Origin: an uncultured Geobacter sp. | Lineage (GTDB): Bacteria > Desulfobacterota > Desulfuromonadia > Geobacterales > Geobacteraceae | NCBI GenBank assembly: GCA_903925075.1 | Contig: CAIYDQ010000136.1 | Location: forward strand, 1 to 64,000 | Reading direction: 5' to 3' | DNA length: 64,000 nt | In this document: in pieces, positions 1-10,291 of the stretch | How the letters are laid out: the number at the start of each line of letters is the position of its first letter | How positions within the stretch are numbered: the stretch's first letter is position 1 | Position numbers and translations under genes: made by a program | The notes under the pieces: generated by a model | Databases searched by the model: none | What the model was told of the DNA's origin: nothing | What the model saw: the letters and a program-made list of their open reading frames with translations, nothing else

Positions 1-149
1 TAAAATTTCTGCACTGAATTTCAGATGAATAGCAACCGGGATTAGAACCGCAGCTCTTAAAAGGGCGCTTTCGCTTGCTCGGACTAAATCAGCCGGCAGC
101 GAGGTGACGGCTTTTAGCGACAAAAAGCGGATACCCATGGGAATCCCAC

Positions 150-178
150 TTGACAGAAACCTGCTTTAAAGATATAAG
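150..178 (+). promoter_or_regulatory. sigma-70 promoter for tRNA-Leu
   Basis: TTGACA at 150-155, a 17-nt spacer and TATAAG at 173-178 match the housekeeping promoter with optimal spacing. It points at the tRNA, leaving a leader of roughly 110 nt before the mature 5' end, which RNase P would remove. I see no recognisable gene in bases 1-149. Confidence 0.7.
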
Positions 179-296
179 GGGGACTCTCAAAGAGGCGGCG
201 AAGCGGGCCGGGGGAGAGATGTCGTCGGCGGGACAGGCTGAGCTTAGTGCTCAAAAGGCCGGACGGGCGATGTCGTATAGATGCAGTAAGTAGTTA

Positions 297-381
297 GCCG
301 GAGTGGTGAAACTGGTAGACGCACTGGACTCAAAATCCAGCGGGGCAACCCGTGTCGGTTCGATTCCGACCTCCGGCACCA
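297..381 (+). tRNA. tRNA-Leu (anticodon CAA)
   Basis: Acceptor stem GCCGGAG pairs with CTCCGGC, and CCA is encoded at 379-381. The anticodon loop CTCAAAA sits between CTGGA and TCCAG, giving anticodon CAA, which reads UUG leucine codons. The long variable arm (GCGGGGCAACCCGT) is the class II arrangement expected for tRNA-Leu. The T-loop GGTTCGATTCC is canonical. A short open reading frame across the tRNA is not a gene. Confidence 0.96.
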
Positions 382-398
382 TTATAAATCAAGTGAGA

Positions 399-432
399 CG
401 CCCTAACTTAACGGTTCAGGGCGTTTTTCTTT
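399..432 (+). terminator. Rho-independent terminator after tRNA-Leu
   Basis: CGCCCT (399-404) pairs with AGGGCG (418-423) around a 13-nt loop and is followed directly by TTTTTCTTTT. Position and orientation fit termination of the tRNA transcript. Confidence 0.8.
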
Positions 433-583
433 TGCCTCTGCCTCCTTCCCCTGCTTTCCTTGTCGGGTTGTTAGCCATAATGGGAGCTGCCGGCAAGATC
501 GGCTCTGGTTGACGGTTACCCTGAACCGCCTGCCACGCCGGTGTCGCCCGATTGTCCCGTTCGGTTCGCTCCGCTACCTGAGG

Positions 584-3500
584 CTACTCGGCCGTAATCT
601 CGAACTCCACCCGGCTCCCGGGTTCCCCTCCCTGCGCCGGAGCCAGGTAGCTATCTCCGCTTCCCTGGGCGACCCGCGACGAAGCCAATCGCCCCTGCTC
701 GATCAGAAACACCCTGACCCCGGCGGCCCTGGCGTCGGCCAGACCGCGCAACCGCTTTTCGCCGCCGGCGGTTTTCGCGTCCGCTTCCCGGTCCACATAT
801 CCGATGACTTTTATCCGCAGGCTCGGCCTGTCGTTAAGCGCTGCCGCCAGTTTCAGGAGCTTTTCCCGCTCGCCGGCGGAAAGCGCCGCGGAGCCGGGGG
901 CGAAGACGACGCCGCTCCAGTCGTCCTTGGTGCCGAACAGGGTCCGCAACACGGCAAGGGGGGAACTCGCTGCCTTGACGACCAGGTTTTTCAGGACCTT
1001 GAGCGCTACCTCCCAGAGGCTGAACCGCGGATCGTCGGTCCGGCCCGTCACCGGGAGGTCGAGGCGGATCTCTCCCTTGCGGTCCTTGAGGAGCGCGACG
1101 GCAAGACGGACCGGAAGGGCGGTGGCCTGGTCGCTTGCGATGCGCCTGCCGAGGTCGAGCTGATCGATGAAGACGTGGTTCTCAGCATTGAGCTTCTTGT
1201 TCACGATCCGGTACCTGGAGTCGAGGAACAGTTTCCCTCTGTTCACCGCATAGCCCAGGTAGGTCCCGGAATAGGGTGTCATGGGGGGGAGCTCGATGCC
1301 GGCGAAGCTCACCTTGAGGTCGGCGAAGAGCTCCTGGCGCAGCGGGTTGATCACCCCGGTGATCCGGAGCGGTGAGCGGTTTTCCTGGTTGGCGCGCAGG
1401 TCCAGGTCGGCAAGCCGGTTCTCCTCGGAGCTGAGCCCGGTCACGTGTCCCTCCAGGTTGTAAAGGGTGGTGGCGTACCCCCCCGTCACATGGTGGTCGG
1501 TGAAGGAAAGGGTGCCGTCCCGCATGGTGAACCTGTCGATCCGGACCGGGTGCCCCGCCCCCGCGGCGGCTTTTTGCCGCTCTTTTTCTTCCGGTTCCCG
1601 GCTGTACAGCTGCTGGAGATTGAGGCTTCCGTCCTTTGCCACGACGATCCGGGAATAGAGCCGGGTGAGGGTGGCCGCCCCGATATCCAAGGCATAGGGG
1701 GCAAGGGTCCCCTTAACCCCGTCCAGTCGGAGGTCGTCCCATTTCAGAAGGTCCCCCCCCTCGGAGTCGAGACAGCGCAGGGAACGCACGCCGGCCGACC
1801 CGTCGAAGCTGCCGGCGAGGCGCCCCGCCCGGATAGCCAGAAAACCGGCGAGACGGGCATCGACCTTGCCGTCCGCAACGCGCATGTTGAGCTTCCCCGG
1901 GAGGTAGGGGCCGAAGTCGGCAAGCGGGATGCGCTGCACGGCCAGATCCCCCGTGAAACTCAAAGGTTTTTGGCTCAGGTCGCCGGAGGCCCTCGCCACG
2001 CCCACCTTCCCGTAACTCCCCGCCACCCTGAAGGGGCTCGGGCCGAACGGGGGGCCGGCGAGCCGCTCCAGGGAGAAGGCGACCTCGGTGAGGGCGAAGC
2101 TCGGCCGGGCCGCCAACATCTCATCGGCAAAAAGGACGCGCAGGCCGCTTCCCGAGATCCGCCCGATCCGGTAACTAAACGGCGTCAACCCGGCTCTCTT
2201 CGCCGGCGGCGGGAGCGGGTTCTTCCCCCTGCGGACACCCAACGGACGCAGCCCCCCGGTCCGCAGGCGGGAAAACCGGAGATCGCCCTCCCCGAGGCCG
2301 ACTGCGGTCACCTCCAGCAGGTTCTCCCGCCGGCTATAGCTCCCCCCGTCGAGTGAAAACGAGGCCCGGGTTACCCTCGCCTTGCCTGCGATGAGCGTGG
2401 CAAACGGTCGAGCCCGTGCCGAGACCTTGTCGAGCAGGAGCCCCTTCTGTGGGTCGAAATCCAGGTCGCCGGCAAAAGCGAACTTCCCCCGCACCTCGGA
2501 GCGCTCGGCCCAGGGGAGGTAGGGATAGTACGCTTCCAGTGGTACCCCGCTGAGCTTGACCTTCGAGGAGGTAGCAAAAGGGGCGGGGGAGAAGTCACCG
2601 GCCAGCTCCCCCTTCTCCCCGCGCAGCGTGCTAAAGGAGAGTGCGTAGCTCGCCCGTTTCCCCGGCGAGGTCGAGAAGTCCCGCACGTCGAGGGAGACCC
2701 CCGCCAGATCGGACTTGAACCCGCCCGGCGCCAGGGCGTCGTTGAAGTGGAGCCGCCCGTTTCTAAGGCGCGTCTGCTTCACGCTGGCGAGCGGCACGCG
2801 GCGCGTGGCGGCGCCCGGGTAAGCCGCGGCTGCCAGCCGACTGTTGCTCCAGACGCCCTTGCGGTCTCGGCTCAGGAAGAGCTCCAGTCCGTCGGCGTAA
2901 AGGGAGGAGAGTTCGAAATCGCACCCCGGAAGCCGGGCGCCGGCAAGCTCCGCGTCGAGGCGGGTCACGGCCAAAAAGGGCGCCCCGGTCCGGTAGGCGA
3001 GCTGCAGGTCGGCAAGCGTCAGCGAGCCTTTGAGCGTGAGTTCCGGGTTTTCCTGCAGCGCCCCCCGGTAGTCAAGCGCCAGCTTTCCCGAGATCCTTCC
3101 CGATGCGACTTGGATCGGCAGCGGTGCGGGGAGATAGGCAAGGTAGGAAGGGAGGGAAACATCCGAGAACTTGACCGTTGCGGTCGCCTCCACCGCCCTG
3201 GGGAAAGGCCTGAGCCTTCCCTCCAGCTGAAAGGGCGAGCCGTTCAGCACCGCACTCAGGCGAGGGGCCAGGTATCGGTCGGCGTACTGCGGCATGGTCG
3301 TCACAAAGGGGACGTAAAGCTCGATCTTGCGCAGTTCGTGGCGTTTTTCGGCGGGAAGCGCCCGGTCGATGAAATCGAGGGAGCCGTTGGTCACCGTGAG
3401 ATTGCTGACCGACAAGCGAGGATGCAGGGGGAGAAACTTCAGGAGGTCCGTGAAGTTGTAGAGGTTCGCCCCGACCCTGACGACGCTGAGACGGGGAGCG

Positions 3501-3811
3501 GTTATCCGGGCCGCGGCGATGACCGGCTTCATCCGGTAAAGGGATGCCGGGCTCACCTCGATCCTGGCGCTGCTGAACGCGGCAAAGCTCTTCCCGCCAC
3601 CGCGCTCGGTGAAGCCAACGTCACGGAGCATGACCGTCATGGTGAAGGGATTGATGGCAATAGCGCCGATGCTGAGCTTTCTGCCGGTTGCCGCCTCCAC
3701 CCGAGGCACCGTCTCGCTTTTCACCATGCCGGGGAGCACGAAGGCGACGAAGCCCGCCAGCAAAAGCACGATGCCAAGGCAAAAGATCGACACGATCTTC
3801 CATCGCTTCAT
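584..3811 (-). CDS. DUF748/AsmA-like envelope protein
   Basis: 1075 aa. The chosen ATG (MKRWKIVSI) has a GAGGGA ribosome site about 7 nt upstream; the open frame extends further but lacks a better signal. A single N-terminal membrane segment (about residues 5-28) is followed by a long, repetitive beta-rich region of the kind found in DUF748/AsmA-like proteins, a family now linked to lipid traffic between the inner and outer membrane or to outer-membrane biogenesis. The last ~90 residues look like a small alpha/beta OmpA-type domain (VIGYVDREA...GLADARA), as often seen at the end of DUF748 proteins. It most likely acts in the periplasm anchored to the inner membrane. The substrate cannot be told. 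It is transcribed toward the tRNA gene and stands alone. Confidence 0.8.
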   Translation of the reverse strand: MKRWKIVSIFCLGIVLLLAGFVAFVLPGMVKSETVPRVEAATGRKLSIGAIAINPFTMTVMLRDVGFTERGGGKSFAAFSSARIEVSPASLYRMKPVIAAARITAPRLSVVRVGANLYNFTDLLKFLPLHPRLSVSNLTVTNGSLDFIDRALPAEKRHELRKIELYVPFVTTMPQYADRYLAPRLSAVLNGSPFQLEGRLRPFPRAVEATATVKFSDVSLPSYLAYLPAPLPIQVASGRISGKLALDYRGALQENPELTLKGSLTLADLQLAYRTGAPFLAVTRLDAELAGARLPGCDFELSSLYADGLELFLSRDRKGVWSNSRLAAAAYPGAATRRVPLASVKQTRLRNGRLHFNDALAPGGFKSDLAGVSLDVRDFSTSPGKRASYALSFSTLRGEKGELAGDFSPAPFATSSKVKLSGVPLEAYYPYLPWAERSEVRGKFAFAGDLDFDPQKGLLLDKVSARARPFATLIAGKARVTRASFSLDGGSYSRRENLLEVTAVGLGEGDLRFSRLRTGGLRPLGVRRGKNPLPPPAKRAGLTPFSYRIGRISGSGLRVLFADEMLAARPSFALTEVAFSLERLAGPPFGPSPFRVAGSYGKVGVARASGDLSQKPLSFTGDLAVQRIPLADFGPYLPGKLNMRVADGKVDARLAGFLAIRAGRLAGSFDGSAGVRSLRCLDSEGGDLLKWDDLRLDGVKGTLAPYALDIGAATLTRLYSRIVVAKDGSLNLQQLYSREPEEKERQKAAAGAGHPVRIDRFTMRDGTLSFTDHHVTGGYATTLYNLEGHVTGLSSEENRLADLDLRANQENRSPLRITGVINPLRQELFADLKVSFAGIELPPMTPYSGTYLGYAVNRGKLFLDSRYRIVNKKLNAENHVFIDQLDLGRRIASDQATALPVRLAVALLKDRKGEIRLDLPVTGRTDDPRFSLWEVALKVLKNLVVKAASSPLAVLRTLFGTKDDWSGVVFAPGSAALSAGEREKLLKLAAALNDRPSLRIKVIGYVDREADAKTAGGEKRLRGLADARAAGVRVFLIEQGRLASSRVAQGSGDSYLAPAQGGEPGSRVEFEITAE

Positions 3812-3992
3812 TGTCTGTTCCCTCGCCCTAAAGAGCCGCGGACCCTTCAGGGTTCGCGGCATTTTTCGCGCATGCCAAAGAGCGCCCGGCGGATCTCGGC
3901 TCACGCTCTACAGGGTAAGAATACCAGAAGGTTGAACCGGCTGCGCCGGCAGACGAGATATGCGAGGGGATAGGGATGGGCCTCCCTTAAAC

Positions 3993-4028
3993 GCAAAAAG
4001 GCCGCTTACGAAGAAGCGGCCTTTTTGC
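3993..4028. terminator. Bidirectional terminator
   Basis: A perfect 15-bp stem, GCAAAAAGGCCGCTT (3993-4007) with AAGCGGCCTTTTTGC (4014-4028), surrounds a 6-nt loop. It ends in T-runs read from the plus strand and A-runs that become U-runs on the minus strand. It lies just after the Lys-rich gene (minus strand) and before the DUF748 start. Confidence 0.8.
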
Positions 4029-4045
4029 AGCGAACTAAACAGCTA

Positions 4046-4294
4046 TTACTTTGCAGCCGGAGCAGCAGCAGGAGCGGTAACGGTTTCTTCTTTCTTCACG
4101 GTCTTTTTGACTTTCTTGCCCTTCTTGGTGGTTTTCTTTTTGGTGACTTCTTTCTTCTCTACTTTGGCGCCGGCAGCGTTGGTGGTGGAGGATTCGGTCT
4201 TGGTTTCGGAATTTGCGGGCTCAGCGGCGCAAACGATACCTGCGAAGGAAATGGCAACAAGAGCGGCTACGATGCTGGAAATGATCTTTTTCAT
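4046..4294 (-). CDS. Small secreted Lys/Thr/Ala-rich protein
   Basis: 82 aa starting at MKKIISSIVAALVAISF, a clear Sec signal peptide with a likely cleavage after CAA (about residue 23). The mature part is low complexity: an acidic/Ser-Thr stretch, then a strongly basic KKxxxKKKTTKKGKK-type stretch, then an Ala-Pro tail. The upstream ATGs in the same frame lack both a signal sequence and a ribosome site, and GGGAGA lies ahead of the chosen start. No catalytic domain is visible. Similar short Lys-rich periplasmic proteins occur in Geobacter relatives without known function; nucleic-acid, heme-protein or polyanion binding is possible, but this is a guess. Confidence 0.7.
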   Translation of the reverse strand: MKKIISSIVAALVAISFAGIVCAAEPANSETKTESSTTNAAGAKVEKKEVTKKKTTKKGKKVKKTVKKEETVTAPAAAPAAK

Positions 4295-4450
4295 TGGTAA
4301 ATCTCCCTGAATCTTTAATTTAGTATCTACCGTAGTTATAAGCACGTAGCATGCCATAGGTGCCGGTTTCTGCAACGTCCGGGAATGTTACATGATTTTG
4401 CTTGAGTCCTTTTCGTCCGGGTCTCAATGTCACCCCATATGGTCTTTATC

Positions 4451-4468
4451 GCACCTCCTTTGAGGTGC
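4451..4468. terminator. Hairpin downstream of pssA, weak terminator
   Basis: GCACCTC (4451-4457) and GAGGTGC (4462-4468) form a 7-bp stem with a 4-nt loop. No good U-run follows in the minus direction, so a terminator role for pssA is tentative. Confidence 0.35.
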
Positions 4469-4502
4469 GTTTGTCGCGGAAATAATTATAAATCAACTAC
4501 TT

Positions 4503-5129
4503 TTAGAGTTTGGGTATCCGCAGGCGGCTCACCATCAACGAGCCGGAAACCGCATAAAGCAGGACCAGCGGGTGCAGCGCAAAACCGGCAACCATGATCT
4601 TCCCGAACCAGAGCGACTCGCCTATCGCGCCCGCCCGGGCAGCCCCGGCCAAGAGGAGTACCAGCGCCAGCGAGGTCGGAATCGGAGTTCCCTCGAAGTA
4701 CTTCACCTTGTCGCCGCCCTCGGAGAGCGCATCGGCGGTGACGTTGTAGCGCGCCAGGCGGGAAACTCCGCAGGCGACGAAATAGGCGAGGACGATGCGG
4801 TCGTATAACCCCTGCATGCCGCAGCCGTATCCGATCACCGCGGGGGCGACCCCGAAGGAGATAACGTCGGCCAGGGAGTCGAGTTCGCGTCCCATTCCCG
4901 AGCTGACCTGTCGCCACCGGGCGATCCTGCCGTCCAGTACATCGAACACCAGCGCGGCAAAGGCCAGCCCGGCCGCATAGTAGACATGCCTGACCTCGGA
5001 CGTCTGCAGATAGCTCAGCATGGAAAAAAGCGCCCCCGTGCCGCAGATCGCGTTGGCCAGGGTGAACCAGTCGGCAAGCTGGAACTCCCGGATGAGCGAG
5101 CAGTATTTTCGCTTGTTTGTTGTCTTCAT
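4503..5129 (-). CDS. pssA: CDP-diacylglycerol-serine O-phosphatidyltransferase
   Basis: 208 aa integral membrane enzyme that makes phosphatidylserine from CDP-diacylglycerol and serine, the route to phosphatidylethanolamine. The full CDP-alcohol phosphotransferase motif is present: D66-G67-x2-A70-R71-x8-G80-x3-D84-x3-D88. Hydrophobic segments flank it on both sides (about 18-40, 50-65, 92-112, 140-160, 175-200). Start MKTTNKRKY was chosen because GGGAGA lies about 10 nt upstream and the extra N-terminal frame is Arg/Pro-rich and not membrane-like. A decarboxylase partner (psd) is not adjacent. A phosphatidylinositol-type synthase is a less likely alternative. Confidence 0.82.
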   Translation of the reverse strand: MKTTNKRKYCSLIREFQLADWFTLANAICGTGALFSMLSYLQTSEVRHVYYAAGLAFAALVFDVLDGRIARWRQVSSGMGRELDSLADVISFGVAPAVIGYGCGMQGLYDRIVLAYFVACGVSRLARYNVTADALSEGGDKVKYFEGTPIPTSLALVLLLAGAARAGAIGESLWFGKIMVAGFALHPLVLLYAVSGSLMVSRLRIPKL

Positions 5130-5274
5130 GGTGCGGAGATCTCCCTGGTGCGGGTTGGGCCGAGGGCGGAATTTCGCCTGAGGCCGGGATGGACATCGAG
5201 CTGCGCCGCTTCGGCGGCACGCGCCGTATATGGCCGGGAGGCGGGGATGGGTCCGGTGCATTCCCTGCCGGGAT

Positions 5275-6522
5275 TTATATATTACCTGCATTTACGGGTT
5301 GGTCACCGGCCGCGGTCGGGCTGTTCTCCTCATTGTGGCGATCGGTGGAGATCTCCACGGCGATCGCCGCGGCCTGCTCGGCGGGCATCCCTTCGGCGCG
5401 GCGTTCGTACTCCGCCTCGCCCCGGTCGTCGCGCTCCCTGACCTCCACATCTTCCGCCTGCTCCTGTTGCCCGGGGAGCTCGACGCGCAGCTCCTCCACC
5501 AGCATGAGGAGCGCCGCCGCCACCGGGAGGGCGAGCAGCGTCCCGGCCACCCCCAAAAGGACGCTCCCCGCCAAAAGCGAGATGAGTATCACGGACGAGG
5601 GGAGCCGCAAGGCGCGCCCATAGATGCGGGGGACCAGCACGGCGCTTTCGAATTCCTTGTAGATCAGCATCAGCACGAGCACGACGCCGACCACGGCCGG
5701 CCCGCCGGAGAGCGCCGCCGCCACCGCCGCCCCGACGGAAAAAAAGGCGCCGATGTAGGGGAGCACGTCGGCCGCCCCGGCGAACACCGCGATGGCCAGG
5801 GCGTTGTCGATGTTGCAGCACTTGAGCAGCACGAAGACGAAAACGGCCATGAAGAGAGAGGTTATCACCTGGCCGCGGATGTACCCCCCGACGATGGTCT
5901 CCAGGTTCAGCATGACCCGGGAAAGCCGGATGTGGTGGGACCTGGGGACCACCAGGAAGAGCCCGCCGCGCAGCCGGTCCCGGTCGATCATGATGTAGAG
6001 CGCGAGAATCACGGCGCTGAGGACGTAGGCGACGATCGCGATGGCGCGGGTGGAGTACTCGAGGGCATTGCTGGCGGCAAAGCGCGCCAGGTCGCCGGAA
6101 TGCACCTTGCGCAGCAGCTCGGCCAGCGGGAGGGTCAGGTGCGATCCCGCGAGCCTCTGCGCCAGGCTGGCGCGCAGGACCGGTTCCTGGTCCAGCAGGC
6201 TCGCCGCCTGGACCATGAGGGAAGGGATAGTCATGGTGATGACGAGCACCGAGACCACCGCGAGCGCGGCGAAGACCAAGGCGATGCCGACTCCACGGCG
6301 CACGCTGCGCAATTCGCACCAGCGGACCGCGGGACTCACCGTGCCGACGATGATGAGGGCCGCCACCAGCGCCAGTGCCACCGGCAAAAGCCGGCTGAAG
6401 AGCCAGAGACCGGCAACCAGCAGGAGCAGGGCGAGGATCGGGCCGGCCGGAAATTCCAGCCGGATCACCCGGGGGCCGTATTGTTTTGGAGGGGATCCGG
6501 AGGATCCCTGGTTCGCTGTCAC
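5275..6522 (-). CDS. AI-2E family transporter (PerM-like permease)
   Basis: 415 aa from a GTG start with AAGGGAGA about 5 nt upstream (the open frame runs on much further but loses any membrane character). Two hydrophobic helices open the protein (about residues 26-65), followed by the long extracytoplasmic/helical segment and the C-terminal block of helices with the family pattern around IDRDRLRGGLFLVVP...GGYIRGQ...LPYIGAF. Members export small molecules or act as Na+/H+ antiporters; the AI-2 role is only established for few. The C-terminal ~70 residues are hydrophilic and acidic, longer than usual, and probably cytoplasmic. It stands apart from pssA by about 150 bp. Confidence 0.8.
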   Translation of the reverse strand: MTANQGSSGSPPKQYGPRVIRLEFPAGPILALLLLVAGLWLFSRLLPVALALVAALIIVGTVSPAVRWCELRSVRRGVGIALVFAALAVVSVLVITMTIPSLMVQAASLLDQEPVLRASLAQRLAGSHLTLPLAELLRKVHSGDLARFAASNALEYSTRAIAIVAYVLSAVILALYIMIDRDRLRGGLFLVVPRSHHIRLSRVMLNLETIVGGYIRGQVITSLFMAVFVFVLLKCCNIDNALAIAVFAGAADVLPYIGAFFSVGAAVAAALSGGPAVVGVVLVLMLIYKEFESAVLVPRIYGRALRLPSSVILISLLAGSVLLGVAGTLLALPVAAALLMLVEELRVELPGQQEQAEDVEVRERDDRGEAEYERRAEGMPAEQAAAIAVEISTDRHNEENSPTAAGDQPVNAGNI

Positions 6523-7057
6523 GTGGTCTCCCTTGGCAAATGGCAAAACGGCGCGTCGCGCCGTTCCCCCCCGATACGCTAAGATGATCCCGGAGGAGGG
6601 TAAGGAACCTTCTACTCTTAGAGAGCAATTCTCCTGCCAATAACCCGGCGCTGGCCATGCCGTTAGTTCGGCCTTTGATAACGAGCCGTTAGCTTGTCTG
6701 CGCCGTCGGCCTTCGGCGGCGTTTCGGCTCTCCTCCCCGTCATATGCGACGGCTTCGTTGCCTGCGACGGCCGCCTTTGACGGCTTTTCTCTCCTCATCC
6801 ACGATTCGTTCTCCGGCAAGCCGCGCAGAATCGGCATCTTATCTCGCAGTTCCAGCGTACCTGCCGGCAAGTTCCCCCTTGGCACGTTAGTAGCAACCAT
6901 GCCCTTTGCAGCACCCGGATGCGGATTCGGCCGCCGCGCGTGCGCTGCATCCGGAAAAGCGCGGGAAGCGTGCCGGGTTTTCAGGAGAATACCGGGTCGA
7001 GTAGCCAAAATATCCGGCTCCCGTTTTTTTCGGTCCGTGCCAAAGGAAATAACCACA
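6523..7057. other. 535-bp divergent intergenic region
   Basis: It separates the AI-2E transporter (minus) from macA (plus). No gene is convincing: the open frames are extensions or shadows. A sigma-54-like element TGGCAC-N5-TAGCA lies at 6880-6895. The GG and GC dinucleotides are 12 bp apart as required, but the -12 box is imperfect. Confidence 0.4.
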
Positions 7058-8298
7058 ATGGAAGAGACGGACAAGAGCCCGGCAGTCCCAGCCCCGGTGC
7101 CGGCCAAGGAAGAGTCCGCGCCTCCCCCGGCGGGGAGAGGCGCCAAGTTCCGGGCCCTCCTGAAGCGGCGCAGCCTCTGGCTGGTCGGCGCGCTGCTGCT
7201 GCTCGCCGCGGCAATGCTCGGGTATCACTTTGCCTTCGGCAAGGCCAAGGTCCTCTATGTCACGGCCGGCGTCGAACGCGGGGACGTGGAGAGTACGGTG
7301 GTTGCGGCGGGCATCGTGCAGCCCGTGGCCTATGTCGATGTGGGGGCTCAGACCTCAGGCGTCCTCAAATCGCTCAAGGTCAAGCGCGGCGATCAGGTGA
7401 AAAAGGACCAGCTGCTCGCGGAGATCGATCCGGTGCTGGCGGATACGGCGCTCACCGCGGCCGACGCCACCCTCGACAATATGGTCTCGCTGCGCGTCGT
7501 GAAAAAGGCCCAACTGGTGCTCGCCAAGGCGCAGATGAGACGCAACGAGGAACTCTTCGGCCATGGCGACGGGTCGATCTCCGGCAACGACCGCGACATC
7601 ACCCGGGCCGGTTACGATGTCGCCGTCGCCGAAGTCGACGCGCTCTCGGCGCAGATAAAGCAGGCCACGGCGTCGGTAGACACCGCCAAGGCGAACCTGG
7701 GTTACACCAAGATCAGGTCGCCGATGGCCGGCGAAGTCGTTTCCATCACCCTCTTGGAAGGGCAGACTCTCAACGCCAACCAGCAGGCCCCCAATATCCT
7801 GCGCATCGCCGACATCGGCACCGTCACGGTCTGGGCGCAGGTCTCGGAAGCCGACATCGTGCGGGTCAAGCCGGGCCAGGAGGTGTATTTCACCGTGCTC
7901 GGGCAGCCCCGGCGCTGGAGCGGCAGGATCAGGCAGGTCCTCCCCACCCCGGAACTGATCAACAACGTGGTGTTTTACGACGTGCTGTTCGATATCCCCA
8001 ATCCGGGACGCGAACTGAAGATCCAGATGACCTCGCAGGTCTTCGTCGTGCTGGCAAGGGCGCGGGGCGTCCTGCTGATACCGGCCGCGGCCATCGGCAA
8101 CGCCGGCGAGGGGGCGCAAATCAAGCTGAAGGTGTTGAAAGCCGACGGCAAGGTCGAAAAGCGCACGGTCAAGATCGGCATCAAGAGCGAGCTCTTCGCG
8201 GAGATCAAATCCGGTCTTGAGGAGAAGGAACTGGTGGTGATCAGGGAAATCGAGCCCAAGGGGAAGAAGGGCAGCGCGCTCAGCGCCGGGAAGAGCCG

Positions 8299-8302
<4 letters not shown>
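7058..8302 (+). CDS. macA: MacA-type periplasmic adaptor (RND/HlyD family)
   Basis: 414 aa. ATG at 7058 follows AAAGGA at 10 nt. One N-terminal transmembrane helix (about 38-60, LWLVGALLLLAAAMLGY) anchors it. The periplasmic part has a lipoyl/barrel-sandwich half (YVDVGAQTSGVLKSLKVKRGDQVKKDQLLAEID), a coiled-coil hairpin (about residues 130-215) and the returning half (YTKIRSPMAGEVVS), then beta-barrel and membrane-proximal domains. It bridges MacB to an outer-membrane channel for export of macrolides, peptides or lipids in Gram-negative cells. It overlaps macB by ATGA, so the two are translationally coupled. The residues before the helix are Pro/Ala-rich and cytoplasmic. Confidence 0.88.
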
Positions 8303-10245
<1,943 letters not shown>

Positions 10246-10291
10246 CCGCGTTGTGTCGTAATTAACCGCGTAAACAGCGAAGGGACGGCCC

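Noticed and set aside
303..512. 69-aa frame at the left end
   Set aside because: It runs straight through tRNA-Leu and its terminator.
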